This document shows, one piece after another, positions 1-6,255 of a stretch of DNA of 7,842 nucleotides (positions are counted from its first letter, which is position 1; each line of letters starts with the position of its first letter). The DNA lies in the NCBI GenBank assembly GCA_030038955.1, contig JASHQV010000148.1, positions 1 to 7,842 of the forward strand, written 5' to 3'. Position numbers and translations under genes: made by a program. The notes beneath the pieces were generated by a model that was not told the DNA's origin, did not search any database, and saw only the letters and a program-made list of their open reading frames with translations. The stretch comes from Solirubrobacteraceae bacterium. GTDB taxonomy: Bacteria; Actinomycetota; Thermoleophilia; Solirubrobacterales; Solirubrobacteraceae.

Positions 1-452
1 CGCTGCTGCTGATCACCCGCGCCGGCAGCTCGACCACGGTCGTGCACAAGCCCAAGATCTCCGCGCGCGCGAAGCGGCATACGAAGCTGGCGCCGATCGA
101 GCCATCTGCGGTGACCGTGGCGGTGCTCAACGGCACGACCGTCACGAACCTCGCCCACGACGTGTCCAGCCGGCTCGCCACCGACGGCTACAGGCAGGGC
201 GCGATCGCCACCGCCGCGAACCAGACGTACACGACCACGGTCGTCGCCTACATGCCTTCTCACAGGCCGGACGCGCTAGCGGTGGCGGCCGTCCTCAACC
301 TCGGATCCCGCGCCGTGCAACCGGTAGGCCAGCAGGCGATCGGCGTTGCCTGCCCGGGCGCCACGACCACCTCCACGAGCTCATGCCCGGCCGACGTGAT
401 CGTCACGATCGGGACCGATCTGTCGGGCCTGGCCACGTCCTCCACCGGCTGA
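1..452 (+). CDS. LytR C-terminal (LytR_C) domain protein, 3' part only
   Basis: The reading frame enters from the left edge (first complete codon at base 3) and stops with TGA at 450-452. The first residues, LLLITRAGSS, look like the end of a membrane helix, followed by a basic linker (KPKISARAKRHTK). Bases 111 to about 420 match the LytR_C fold: a first strand VTVAVLNGT, then a helix NLAHDVSSRLATDGY, a strand TTTVVAYMP, a helix DALAVAAVLNLG, and a last strand ADVIVTIGTDLS. The family is typically an extracytoplasmic domain behind a single membrane anchor, alone or at the end of LCP (LytR-CpsA-Psr) cell-wall ligases. Which of the two applies cannot be decided because the N-terminus is missing. 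A short insert before the last strand carries two cysteines eleven residues apart, which could form a disulfide outside the cell. A GTG at 42-44 could be mistaken for the start, but the frame is open and hydrophobic upstream, so I treat the gene as truncated by the window. Confidence 0.75.
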   Translation, partial: LLLITRAGSSTTVVHKPKISARAKRHTKLAPIEPSAVTVAVLNGTTVTNLAHDVSSRLATDGYRQGAIATAANQTYTTTVVAYMPSHRPDALAVAAVLNLGSRAVQPVGQQAIGVACPGATTTSTSSCPADVIVTIGTDLSGLATSSTG

Positions 453-466
453 CGCCGCTGGCGTCG
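450..466 (+). terminator. Small hairpin at the stop codon, possible U-less terminator
   Basis: Arms GACGCC (451-456) and GGCGTC (460-465) pair perfectly around the 3-base loop GCT, with a possible U-G pair at 450/466. The hairpin starts inside the TGA stop of the LytR_C gene. There is no T-tract after it, so it is not a classical intrinsic terminator. High-GC actinobacteria often have hairpins without a T-tract at gene ends, but function here is inference. Confidence 0.3.
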
Positions 467-511
467 CCTGGACTTCACAGAGATGGTTGACTCTTCAGCA
501 TCTCGGCACTG

Positions 512-539
512 CCGACCGCGTGTCGCGCCGCGTTACGCT
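512..539 (+). promoter_or_regulatory. Candidate promoter for the phosphosulfolactate synthase gene
   Basis: A TANNNT-type -10 hexamer TACGCT (534-539) lies 16 bases after CCGACC (512-517), which keeps only the GAC core of a TTGACA -35 box. Transcription would begin near 546, giving a leader of about 24 bases before the ATG at 570. A better -35 match, TTGACT at 487-492, has no partner at a usable distance. The match is weak; its support is position, since it fills the 117-base gap after a gene end. Confidence 0.25.
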
Positions 540-569
540 GCTCTCGAAACCCTGCTCGATTGGACCCTC

Positions 570-1358
570 ATGAACGATCTTCTCGACCTCCCGCTTCACA
601 ATCCCAAGCCCCGCTCGACCGGGCTCACGCACGTGCTCGACCGCGGCCTGTCGGTCGCCGACGTCGACTCGCTCGCCGAAGTCGCCGGCGACCACGTCGA
701 CATCGTCAAGCTCGGCTGGGGCACCGCCCTCGTCAGCGGCAACCTGGAGCACAAGATCGCCCGCTACCAGAGCCACGGGATCCCCGTCGTGCTCGGTGGC
801 ACGCTGACCGAGCTGGCGATCTACCAGGACCGGTTGGATGCGCTGCTGCAGTGGACGAGCCGGCTCGGCCTCGAGCACGTGGAGATGTCGGACGGCACGA
901 TCAACCTCGCCCATGACGAGAAGCTCGCGCTGATCGAGCGCCTGTCCCGCGACTTCATCGTGCTGTCGGAGGTCGGCTCCAAGGACGACACCAAGATCAT
1001 GGCCCCGTATCGCTGGGTCGAGCTGATGCAGGCCGAGCTCGAGGCCGGCGCCTGGAAGGTGATCGCCGAGGCGCGCGAGAGCGGAACCTCGGGGATCTAC
1101 CGCCACGACGGCGAGGTCCGGATGGGACTGATCGACGAGATCATCCACGCCGTCGACCCCGACAGGATCCTGTTCGAAGCGCCGCGCAAGGACCAGCAGG
1201 TGTGGTTCATCCGCCGGCTCGGCACCAACGTCAACCTCGGGAACCTGGCGCCCGATCAGGCCCTGTCGCTGGAGACGATGCGACTGGGGTTGCGCTCGGA
1301 CACCGCGCTTGGCGGGGTCGGCTCGGGCATCCAGGAGGAGCGCGTGCCCGGCGAGTAA
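570..1358 (+). CDS. comA: Phosphosulfolactate synthase (ComA family)
   Basis: Members of this family add sulfite to phosphoenolpyruvate to give (R)-2-phospho-3-sulfolactate, the first step of coenzyme M synthesis in methanogens and some bacteria, and a route to sulfolactate. The 262-aa product matches the family's usual length of about 250 and carries its blocks in order: GLTHVLDRGLS (18-28), VDIVKLGWGTA (43-53), GGTLTELA (76-83), LEHVEMSDGT (101-110), LSEVGSKDD (132-140), AGAWKVIAEARESG (159-172), ILFEAPRKDQQVWFIRRLG (200-218) and NVNLGN near 220-225, then GLRSDT (240-245). This is the pattern of a TIM-barrel enzyme. I chose the ATG at 570 because an in-frame ATG at 483 adds 29 residues unlike the family. 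No good ribosome-binding site precedes 570, so initiation may depend on a short or absent leader. No other coenzyme M or sulfolactate gene is visible nearby. Family assignment is firm; in vivo product is not. Confidence 0.9.
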   Translation: MNDLLDLPLHNPKPRSTGLTHVLDRGLSVADVDSLAEVAGDHVDIVKLGWGTALVSGNLEHKIARYQSHGIPVVLGGTLTELAIYQDRLDALLQWTSRLGLEHVEMSDGTINLAHDEKLALIERLSRDFIVLSEVGSKDDTKIMAPYRWVELMQAELEAGAWKVIAEARESGTSGIYRHDGEVRMGLIDEIIHAVDPDRILFEAPRKDQQVWFIRRLGTNVNLGNLAPDQALSLETMRLGLRSDTALGGVGSGIQEERVPGE

Positions 1359-1413
1359 GCGATCGGGTCGCGCCCTAATTCTTCTACGGGCCCTAAGCGC
1401 CGACGTGCCCACT

Positions 1414-1418
1414 GAAGG
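1414..1418 (+). promoter_or_regulatory. Ribosome-binding site GAAGG deciding the phosphatase start
   Basis: GAAGG ends five bases before the GTG at 1424. The alternative in-frame ATG at 1439 has only a GGGA directly abutting it, too close to serve. This favours the GTG start. Confidence 0.6.
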
Positions 1419-1423
1419 CTGGC

Positions 1424-1999
1424 GTGAGCTCACAGGGAATGGCTGACGGCTACAGCGGCCTGCTGCTCGCCCGCCACGGGCAGACGAACGACAACCTCGA
1501 GCCGATCCGTGCCCAGGGGTTCTCCGACACCCCGCTGAACGAACGTGGACGCGCGCAGGCCCACGAGCTCGCCGATCGTGTGGCGACGATCGAGATCGCG
1601 TCGTTGTGGACCTCTGACCTGCAGCGGGCCACCGAGACGGCGGAGATCGTCGGCCGCCGGATCGGGCTGACGCCGCGAGCGGACGCGCGGCTGCGCGAAG
1701 GCAACCGCGGCGACTGGGAGGGGCGACTGTTCATCGACATCGAGCGGGACGACCCCGCCGGCTACGCCGCCTGGCTCCGGGCCGGACCGGACTTTCGCTT
1801 TCCCGGCGGAGAGTCGCTGCAGGAGCACGCCGACCGGGTCGCGGCCGCGCTGTCGGACATTCATGCGGTCGCCGAGCTGCCCGCGCTGATCGTCTGCCAC
1901 CGCGGCTCGATCCGCACCGTGCTGTGCAGCCGTGACCCCCGCGGGCTCGACGCCTTCCACGAGTACGAAGTTCCCAACACGACCGTCGTGGCACTGTGA
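1424..1999 (+). CDS. Histidine phosphatase superfamily (phosphoglycerate-mutase-like) protein
   Basis: Cytoplasmic phosphatase or mutase of the branch that uses a phosphohistidine intermediate. The 191-aa product has the signature LLLARHGQT with the nucleophile H18 next to R17, a second phosphate-binding arginine R68 in TSDLQRATETA, the acid E92 in LREGNRGDWEG, and the second catalytic histidine H159 in VCHRGSIR. All four core positions are present, so it should be active. Length fits the short cofactor-independent phosphatases (CobC/GpmB/PhoE-like) rather than glycolytic mutase. The usual HGG after the second histidine is HRG here. The GTG start is backed by GAAGG at 1414-1418. The stop overlaps the next start by four bases (GTGA, 1996-1999), so it should be translated together with the exported Ig-repeat protein. 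Substrate is unknown; a sugar phosphate or other phosphorylated glycan precursor would suit the neighbourhood. The 65-base gap to the gene upstream contains no convincing promoter, so co-transcription with comA is possible. Confidence 0.85.
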   Translation: MSSQGMADGYSGLLLARHGQTNDNLEPIRAQGFSDTPLNERGRAQAHELADRVATIEIASLWTSDLQRATETAEIVGRRIGLTPRADARLREGNRGDWEGRLFIDIERDDPAGYAAWLRAGPDFRFPGGESLQEHADRVAAALSDIHAVAELPALIVCHRGSIRTVLCSRDPRGLDAFHEYEVPNTTVVAL

Positions 2000-3840
2000 C
2001 GAGGCTCCCCGCGACCGCGTTCGCCGCACTGGTGCTGGCCACCGTCGCGGCGTTCTTCGTCAGCCAGCACCTGAAGGTGAGCAATCCCCTGATCAACGGC
2101 TCGCCACGTCCCGACCCGCCGGCGATCAACCCGATCGCTGGACGCGTGTGCCGTGATCTCGCCGGCAAGCTGGTCAGCTTCAAGCGCACCAAGGTGAGCT
2201 TCTTCCTGCAGTCGCGCTCGGACCACGTCGCCGTGTACGTTGTCAACCAGGCCGGTTCGATCGTCGCCACCGTCTCAACTGGGCGCTACATGCGCATCGG
2301 CCGCCGCGCGACGTTCGCCTGGGATGGACGCTCGGGCAACGGCCACGGGCCCGTGGTCCCGGATGGGACCTACTACTTCAAGATCGCGCTGCAGAGCCAG
2401 GATCGCCCGATCACGCTGAGCGGCAACCCGATCCAGGTGATCACGACGCCGCCACACCCGGTGGTCACCGATGTCGCCCGCTCGGGCGCCGTGGCCGCCA
2501 GCGGCCCCGCGCTGATCGCGGGCGGCCAGCCGGTCACGATCCACTTCAAGGCGGCCCCATACAAGAGCACCAGAGTCGAGCTCTACCGCACGGACCTCCC
2601 CGGAAAGCCGCGGCTCGTGTTCAGCTTCGGGGCAAAGGGCAGAACCGGGCGCGCGGTCTGGAACGGCTTGATCCACGGGCGCCCGGCGCCTGCGGGCACC
2701 TACCTGATTGGCCTGGCGGTGACCGACCGGGCCTGCAACCAGGGCAGCTTCCCGAGCGTGATGCCGCCGCCCGCCGGCTCGACTCCCCACGCCGGCGTGA
2801 CCGTCCGCTACCTCGCCGCGGAGTCCCCGCTCACGCCGGTCGCGTCCGGCTCGGACGCGACCGTGCTGGTCGACGCCAGCGGCAGGCCCTACTCGTGGAC
2901 GCTGCGCCGGCTCGGGGCAGCACGGATCCTCGCCCACGGGCGCGAGCCGCGAGGACGCCGGGTGCTGCGAGTGCGTCTGCCGGCCGGTCACGCGGCCGTC
3001 TACGCAGTCGCGCTGCGCAGCGGCACGCATGCGACCGAGGTCCCGATCGTCTCGAGCGCGTCGGGGGCGGCCGCCTACACGCGCATCCTCGTGGTCCTGC
3101 CGGCGCTCACCTGGCAGGGGGAGAATCCCGTGGACGACACCGGCGACGGGCTACCGGCGACGCTGTCGGCCGGCGATCAGATCCTCGTCCACCGACCGTT
3201 CGCAGACGGGCTGCCCCGCGGGCTGGCGGCGGAGCTGGCGCTGATCGACTACTTGAACCGGCGCCACCTGTATTACCAGCTGACCACCGACGTCGGCCTC
3301 GCCGAGGGCGTCGGCCCGCACCTGCGCGGTCACACCGGTGTCGTTCTCGACGGCAGCCTTGCGTGGCTGCCGTCGAGCCTAGGCGGGTTGCTGTCGGCGT
3401 ACGCTCGCGGCGGTGGCACGGTGACGTCGATCGGCACAGGCTCGATGCAGGCGGAAGCGCCGCTGCGCGGCTCAGGCCGCGCTCAGACCGCCGGTCCGCC
3501 AGTGTCGCTCGCGGTCGACCCGTTCGGCTCACACCACGGCTCGGTGGCGAGCACCCGCGGCGCGCTGATCACGGTGCTGAGCGACGCTCTCCACCTGTTC
3601 GGGAGCACGATCGCGTTTCCCGGGTTCACCAGCGGACAGACGATCGACCCGCCCGCCGGGAGCAGCGAGCGCGACGTGTCGGTGGCCGGCGTCGCTGCCA
3701 GCGCCCCCAACATCACGGGCTTCAGCGACGGTCGCGGCACCGTCGTCGAGATCGGGCTGTCCCAGTTCGCCTCTAGCCTGAGCCACAACGTGGACGCCGA
3801 GGAGCTGTTCGACCGCCTCTGGAAGCTGCTGTCCAGATGA
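1996..3840 (+). CDS. Exported FlgD-Ig repeat protein with dimethylformamidase-like C-terminal domain
   Basis: A 614-aa protein probably held at the outer face of the membrane. Residues 7-23 (TAFAALVLATVAAFFVS) form one hydrophobic helix with no clear cleavage site, so an uncleaved anchor is likely. Two FlgD-like Ig repeats follow: 67-131 (FAWDGRSGNG then VPDGTYYFKI) and 179-243 (AVWNGL then APAGTYLIGL). A weaker third unit spans about 286-340, ending LPAGHAAVYAVAL. Residues 363-614 begin VVLPALTWQGENP and continue with YLNRRHLYYQLTTDVGL and LLSAYARGGGTVTSIG. They resemble the C-terminal domain of the N,N-dimethylformamidase large subunit, a fold related to class I glutamine amidotransferases. 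I see no catalytic cysteine. The only two cysteines, C52 and C247, could bond the N-terminal tail to repeat two. The GTG start overlaps the phosphatase stop; the flippase follows ten bases after the TGA. Two long perfect inverted repeats lie inside the gene. Biochemical role is unknown; glycan binding or processing is my inference from context. Confidence 0.8.
   Translation: MTRLPATAFAALVLATVAAFFVSQHLKVSNPLINGSPRPDPPAINPIAGRVCRDLAGKLVSFKRTKVSFFLQSRSDHVAVYVVNQAGSIVATVSTGRYMRIGRRATFAWDGRSGNGHGPVVPDGTYYFKIALQSQDRPITLSGNPIQVITTPPHPVVTDVARSGAVAASGPALIAGGQPVTIHFKAAPYKSTRVELYRTDLPGKPRLVFSFGAKGRTGRAVWNGLIHGRPAPAGTYLIGLAVTDRACNQGSFPSVMPPPAGSTPHAGVTVRYLAAESPLTPVASGSDATVLVDASGRPYSWTLRRLGAARILAHGREPRGRRVLRVRLPAGHAAVYAVALRSGTHATEVPIVSSASGAAAYTRILVVLPALTWQGENPVDDTGDGLPATLSAGDQILVHRPFADGLPRGLAAELALIDYLNRRHLYYQLTTDVGLAEGVGPHLRGHTGVVLDGSLAWLPSSLGGLLSAYARGGGTVTSIGTGSMQAEAPLRGSGRAQTAGPPVSLAVDPFGSHHGSVASTRGALITVLSDALHLFGSTIAFPGFTSGQTIDPPAGSSERDVSVAGVAASAPNITGFSDGRGTVVEIGLSQFASSLSHNVDAEELFDRLWKLLSR
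2837..2863. repeat. Perfect 12-base inverted repeat, 3-base loop
   Basis: Arms CGGTCGCGTCCG (2837-2848) and CGGACGCGACCG (2852-2863) flank GCT. It lies in the exported Ig-repeat gene at codons 281-290 (PVASGSDATV), where the weak third Ig unit begins. No T-tract follows. It would form a very stable mRNA hairpin. Confidence 0.8.
3346..3377. repeat. Perfect 13-base inverted repeat, 6-base loop
   Basis: Arms CTCGACGGCAGCC (3346-3358) and GGCTGCCGTCGAG (3365-3377) flank TTGCGT. It lies in the C-terminal domain of the exported protein, over the residues VLDGSLAWLPSS. It has no sequence in common with the repeat at 2837-2863. Confidence 0.8.
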
Positions 3841-3850
3841 TCGGCGTGTC

Positions 3851-5371
3851 GTGTCCGGATACCTGAAACGCCTGGTCAGCGCGCTCGGCGCCTACCAGCT
3901 CGCGCAAGCCGTGTCGATGGTGCTGGCGGTGCTGCTGCTGCCGCTCTACACGCACTATCTGCCGCCGTCGGCCTACGGCATCGTCGAGACGCTCGCCACG
4001 GCGGTGATCTTCGTGTCGATCGTCGTCCGCCTTGGGATCATCGAGTCGTTCCTGCGCTTCTACTTCGTCGACCGTGACCGGGCTCGCCAGGACGCGCTGG
4101 CCCGTCGCGCGGCATGGTTTCTGCTGATCAGCACCACGATTGCGGGCGTGGTGCTGGCCGTTCCGGCCGGTCCGCTCTCGACGCTGGTGCTCGGCCGCCC
4201 GCCGCACACGGCGCCAGGCGTCCATCCCTACGTCGCCGACTACCGCGTGGCCGTGCTCGGGATGTGGGCGTTCACCAACCTCGAGCTTGCCTACGCGCTG
4301 CTGCGGGTCGACGAGCGCCTGCGCGATTACGCGATCGTCTCGGTCAGCAACGTTGCGCTGACAATCGTCGGCTCGGTCGTGCTGGTTGTCGCCTTCCGAT
4401 TGCGAGCGGAGGGCCTGCTGATCGGCAACTACGGTGCGACCACAGTCGTGCTGGTAGCCCTGTGGTGGCGGATGCGCCACCGCCTCTGGCTCACCGGCGA
4501 CGGCGTGACCGGCCGGCTTGAGCGCTGGTCGACCCTGCTTGACTTCGGCTTGCCGACGGTGCCCGCCGAGGCCTCGGTGTACGCGCTCAGCGTGGTCGAC
4601 CGCCAGTACCTCGTCCACTCCCGGGGCCTGTCCGCCGCGGGGCTGTATTCGCTCGCCGTCAAGCTCGCCGGCGCGATCGCGTTCGCCGTGCGGGCTTTTC
4701 AGTACGCCTGGCCACCATTGGCCTACTCGATCGAGGACGACGTCGAGGCCGCTCGCCTGTACGCGCTGGTGACTACCTACTACGTTGCGCTGACCGGCTG
4801 GGTCGTCGTGGCGCTCAGCCTCGAGTCGCGCTGGGTGATCCGTCTGCTCACCACGAGGGCGTCGTACTTCACTGCCTACCGCGCGGTGCCGTGGGTGTCG
4901 CTGGGGTGGGCGATGTACGGTCTGTGGGTCGTCTTTCTGGTGATCGCCGGGCGCGCCAAGGTGACCCGCCGTAACTTCCCCGCCGCGATCGCCGGGCTCG
5001 CGGTCAACGTGATCCTGATCCTGCTGCTCGTGCCCCACTACGGAATTGCCGGAGCCGGCGTGGCGCTGTGCGGCGCCTACCTCGCGATGCTCGCCGTCAT
5101 GTACGTGCTCGTGCGCCGGGTCTTCCCGATCCGCTTTGAGTGGCGGCGGCTGACTCACCTCGCAGTGGTCGCGGCCGGGTTGACCGTGGCCGGCGACCTG
5201 CTGCTGCCAACTGCCGGCGCGGGTGGCCTGGTGAGTCGGGCCGCGGTCGTCGTTGCGCTGCCGTTGGTGCTGCTGGCGACCGGCTTCGCGCACCGCGCCG
5301 AGCTTGCCCAGACGCGGGAGCTGCTGGCGCGGATGCGCAGCTACCGGGTGGCCGGTGGGGGCGCCAGATGA
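3851..5371 (+). CDS. Polysaccharide flippase, Wzx/MATE-type (MOP superfamily)
   Basis: Integral membrane transporter of 506 aa, the usual size for O-antigen/teichoic-acid type flippases that move lipid-linked glycans to the outer leaflet. I count about 14 hydrophobic helices: roughly 14-37, 42-60, 88-108, 131-152, 158-181, 187-206, 226-253, 264-290, 304-324, 345-367, 376-394, 398-420, 434-452 and 460-478. Family-like features are the N-terminal amphipathic stretch (SGYLKRLVSALGAYQLAQ), DFGLPTVPAEASVYALSVVDRQYL after the central loop (231-254), and NVILILLLVPHYGIAGAGVA (386-405), where the YGI-GAG signature is typical. Start GTG 3851 is the first usable codon in frame, ten bases after the upstream stop and without a clear ribosome-binding site, so reinitiation by ribosomes leaving the upstream gene is likely. 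The stop overlaps the next ATG (ATGA, 5368-5371). Which glycan it carries cannot be read from sequence. A lipid II flippase is less likely given the neighbouring glycosyltransferases. Confidence 0.88.
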   Translation: MSGYLKRLVSALGAYQLAQAVSMVLAVLLLPLYTHYLPPSAYGIVETLATAVIFVSIVVRLGIIESFLRFYFVDRDRARQDALARRAAWFLLISTTIAGVVLAVPAGPLSTLVLGRPPHTAPGVHPYVADYRVAVLGMWAFTNLELAYALLRVDERLRDYAIVSVSNVALTIVGSVVLVVAFRLRAEGLLIGNYGATTVVLVALWWRMRHRLWLTGDGVTGRLERWSTLLDFGLPTVPAEASVYALSVVDRQYLVHSRGLSAAGLYSLAVKLAGAIAFAVRAFQYAWPPLAYSIEDDVEAARLYALVTTYYVALTGWVVVALSLESRWVIRLLTTRASYFTAYRAVPWVSLGWAMYGLWVVFLVIAGRAKVTRRNFPAAIAGLAVNVILILLLVPHYGIAGAGVALCGAYLAMLAVMYVLVRRVFPIRFEWRRLTHLAVVAAGLTVAGDLLLPTAGAGGLVSRAAVVVALPLVLLATGFAHRAELAQTRELLARMRSYRVAGGGAR

Positions 5372-6255
5372 ACGCCGCCGCGTCACGGCCGCCGGTCACC
5401 GTCGTGGTTCCGTTCGCGGGCGATATCGCCCAGGCGCTGATGGCGCTGGCGCTGCTGCGCTCGCTGCGCACGCGTGTCTCCGACCAGCTGATCCTGGTCG
5501 ACAACTGCGGCGTCGCGCCCGACGCCGACGACGTGACCGTGCTGCGCGTCAGTGGCGAGCGCTCGCCCGCCCACGCGCGCAACGCCGGCGCCGCGCAGGC
5601 GCGGAGCGAGTGGATCCTGTTCCTCGACGCCGACACACGCCCGCCCGCCGGCCTGCTCGACGCCTACTTCGCGGCGCCGGTGGACGACCACGTGGGAGCG
5701 CTGGCGGGCGAGATCGTCGGCGTCGGGCGGGGGCTCACGCTGGCCGCCCGCTACGGCGCCGCGCGCAACTTCCTCTCCCAAAGCGCCCACGCCGGCCATC
5801 CCTTTCGTCCCCGTGCGGCGGCCGCCAACCTGCTGGTGCGCCGCGCCGCGTTCGAGCAGGCACACGGCTTCACGGAGGGGGTGCGCGCCGGCGAGGACAC
5901 CGACTTCTGCTGGCGGCTGCAGGAGCTCGGCTGGGGGCTGGAGCTGCGCCCGGACGCGGTCGTCGAGCACGAGTACCGCCAGACGATCGGCGAGCTGCGC
6001 CGCCAGTGGCGCGCGTACGCCGCCGGCCGCGCCTGGCTGGCCAGGCGCTATCCGGGCTTCCATCCCGAGCCGGCGGTGCGGCGGGCGCTGCGCCGTCAGC
6101 TGACGGCGCTGCCGGCGCCGCAGGCCGGCGTCGCCCTGCAGGCGCGACCCCGCAGTCGTTGGGAGCGCCTGCAGTTCCTCGCGCTCGACGTGGTGCTGGC
6201 GATCGAGGAGCTGGTCGGGCTGCGCCTGCCGAACCGCTCTAGAGCACGACGATGA
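5368..6255 (+). CDS. Glycosyltransferase family 2, soluble GT-A type
   Basis: Transfers a sugar from a nucleotide donor, probably at the cytoplasmic face on a lipid-linked acceptor. The 295-aa product has the GT-A core: VTVVVPFAG (10-18), QLILVDNCG (40-48), AHARNAGAAQARSEWILFLDADT (68-90) with the metal-binding D87-A88-D89, the acceptor-side block AAANLLVRRAAFEQAHGF (151-168), and GEDTDFCWRLQELGW (175-189) whose E176-D177 is the expected catalytic pair. No strong membrane helix is present; residues 268-285 form an amphipathic segment that could touch the membrane. The ATG at 5368 overlaps the flippase stop and has a G-run (GTGGGGG) a few bases ahead. The frame stays open back to 5140, but that extension lies inside the flippase gene in another frame and is very Arg/Ala/Gly-rich, so it is not coding. 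The last 230 bases are dense in perfect inverted repeats. Donor and acceptor are unknown. Confidence 0.88.
   Translation: MNAAASRPPVTVVVPFAGDIAQALMALALLRSLRTRVSDQLILVDNCGVAPDADDVTVLRVSGERSPAHARNAGAAQARSEWILFLDADTRPPAGLLDAYFAAPVDDHVGALAGEIVGVGRGLTLAARYGAARNFLSQSAHAGHPFRPRAAAANLLVRRAAFEQAHGFTEGVRAGEDTDFCWRLQELGWGLELRPDAVVEHEYRQTIGELRRQWRAYAAGRAWLARRYPGFHPEPAVRRALRRQLTALPAPQAGVALQARPRSRWERLQFLALDVVLAIEELVGLRLPNRSRARR
6029..6048. repeat. Perfect 9-base inverted repeat, 2-base centre
   Basis: Arms GCGCCTGGC (6029-6037) and GCCAGGCGC (6040-6048) flank TG. It sits near the 3' end of the family-2 glycosyltransferase gene, over codons for RAWLARR. Confidence 0.7.
6090..6109. repeat. Perfect 20-base palindrome
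   Basis: Half-site GCGCCGTCAG (6090-6099) is followed directly by its reverse complement (6100-6109). After one T/T mismatch the symmetry continues for two more base pairs, 6087-6112. It is inside the family-2 glycosyltransferase gene (residues LRRQLTAL). A dyad of this size could bind a protein dimer, but nothing shows that it does. Confidence 0.8.
6136..6174. repeat. Perfect 10-base inverted repeat, 19-base loop
   Basis: Arms CTGCAGGCGC (6136-6145) and GCGCCTGCAG (6165-6174). The arms share GCGCCTG with the repeat at 6029-6048, the only sequence overlap I noticed among the repeats in this window. Confidence 0.65.

Noticed and set aside
483..569. Earlier in-frame ATG for comA
   Set aside because: The added 29 residues do not resemble the family, and the candidate -10 box lies downstream of this ATG.
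1359..1391. Possible terminator after comA: GCGA/TCGC or GCCC/GGGC hairpins near TAATTCTTCT
   Set aside because: Stems are only four base pairs and the T-rich stretch is interrupted; too weak to call.
495..1433. 312-aa open frame on the minus strand opposite comA
   Set aside because: No recognisable motif; the + strand carries every ComA family block.
2343..2356. 14-base palindrome with half-site CCACGGG; similar 14-base ones at 5418-5431 and 5554-5567
   Set aside because: About one or two such palindromes are expected by chance in a GC-rich window of this size.
3139..3162. ACCGGCGACG occurring twice 14 bases apart
   Set aside because: Short direct repeat not in a codon-multiple period and with no further copies; likely chance.
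2895..3776. 293-aa + strand frame inside the exported protein gene
   Set aside because: Almost entirely Arg/Ala/Gly/Pro, typical of a shifted frame in GC-rich DNA.
4462..4483. Hairpin GTGGTGGCG/CGCCACCGC in the flippase gene
   Set aside because: Needs a wobble pair to reach nine base pairs; not clearly above background.
5140..5367. Upstream extension of the family-2 glycosyltransferase
   Set aside because: The extra 76 residues lie within the flippase gene and are not GT-like; the ATG at 5368 has the ATGA overlap used by its neighbours.
3773..5386. 537-aa open frame on the minus strand opposite the flippase
   Set aside because: Composition is rich in Arg/His/Asp/Gln without any domain, as expected for the mirror of a GC-biased gene. 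The + strand frame has a clear 14-helix flippase.
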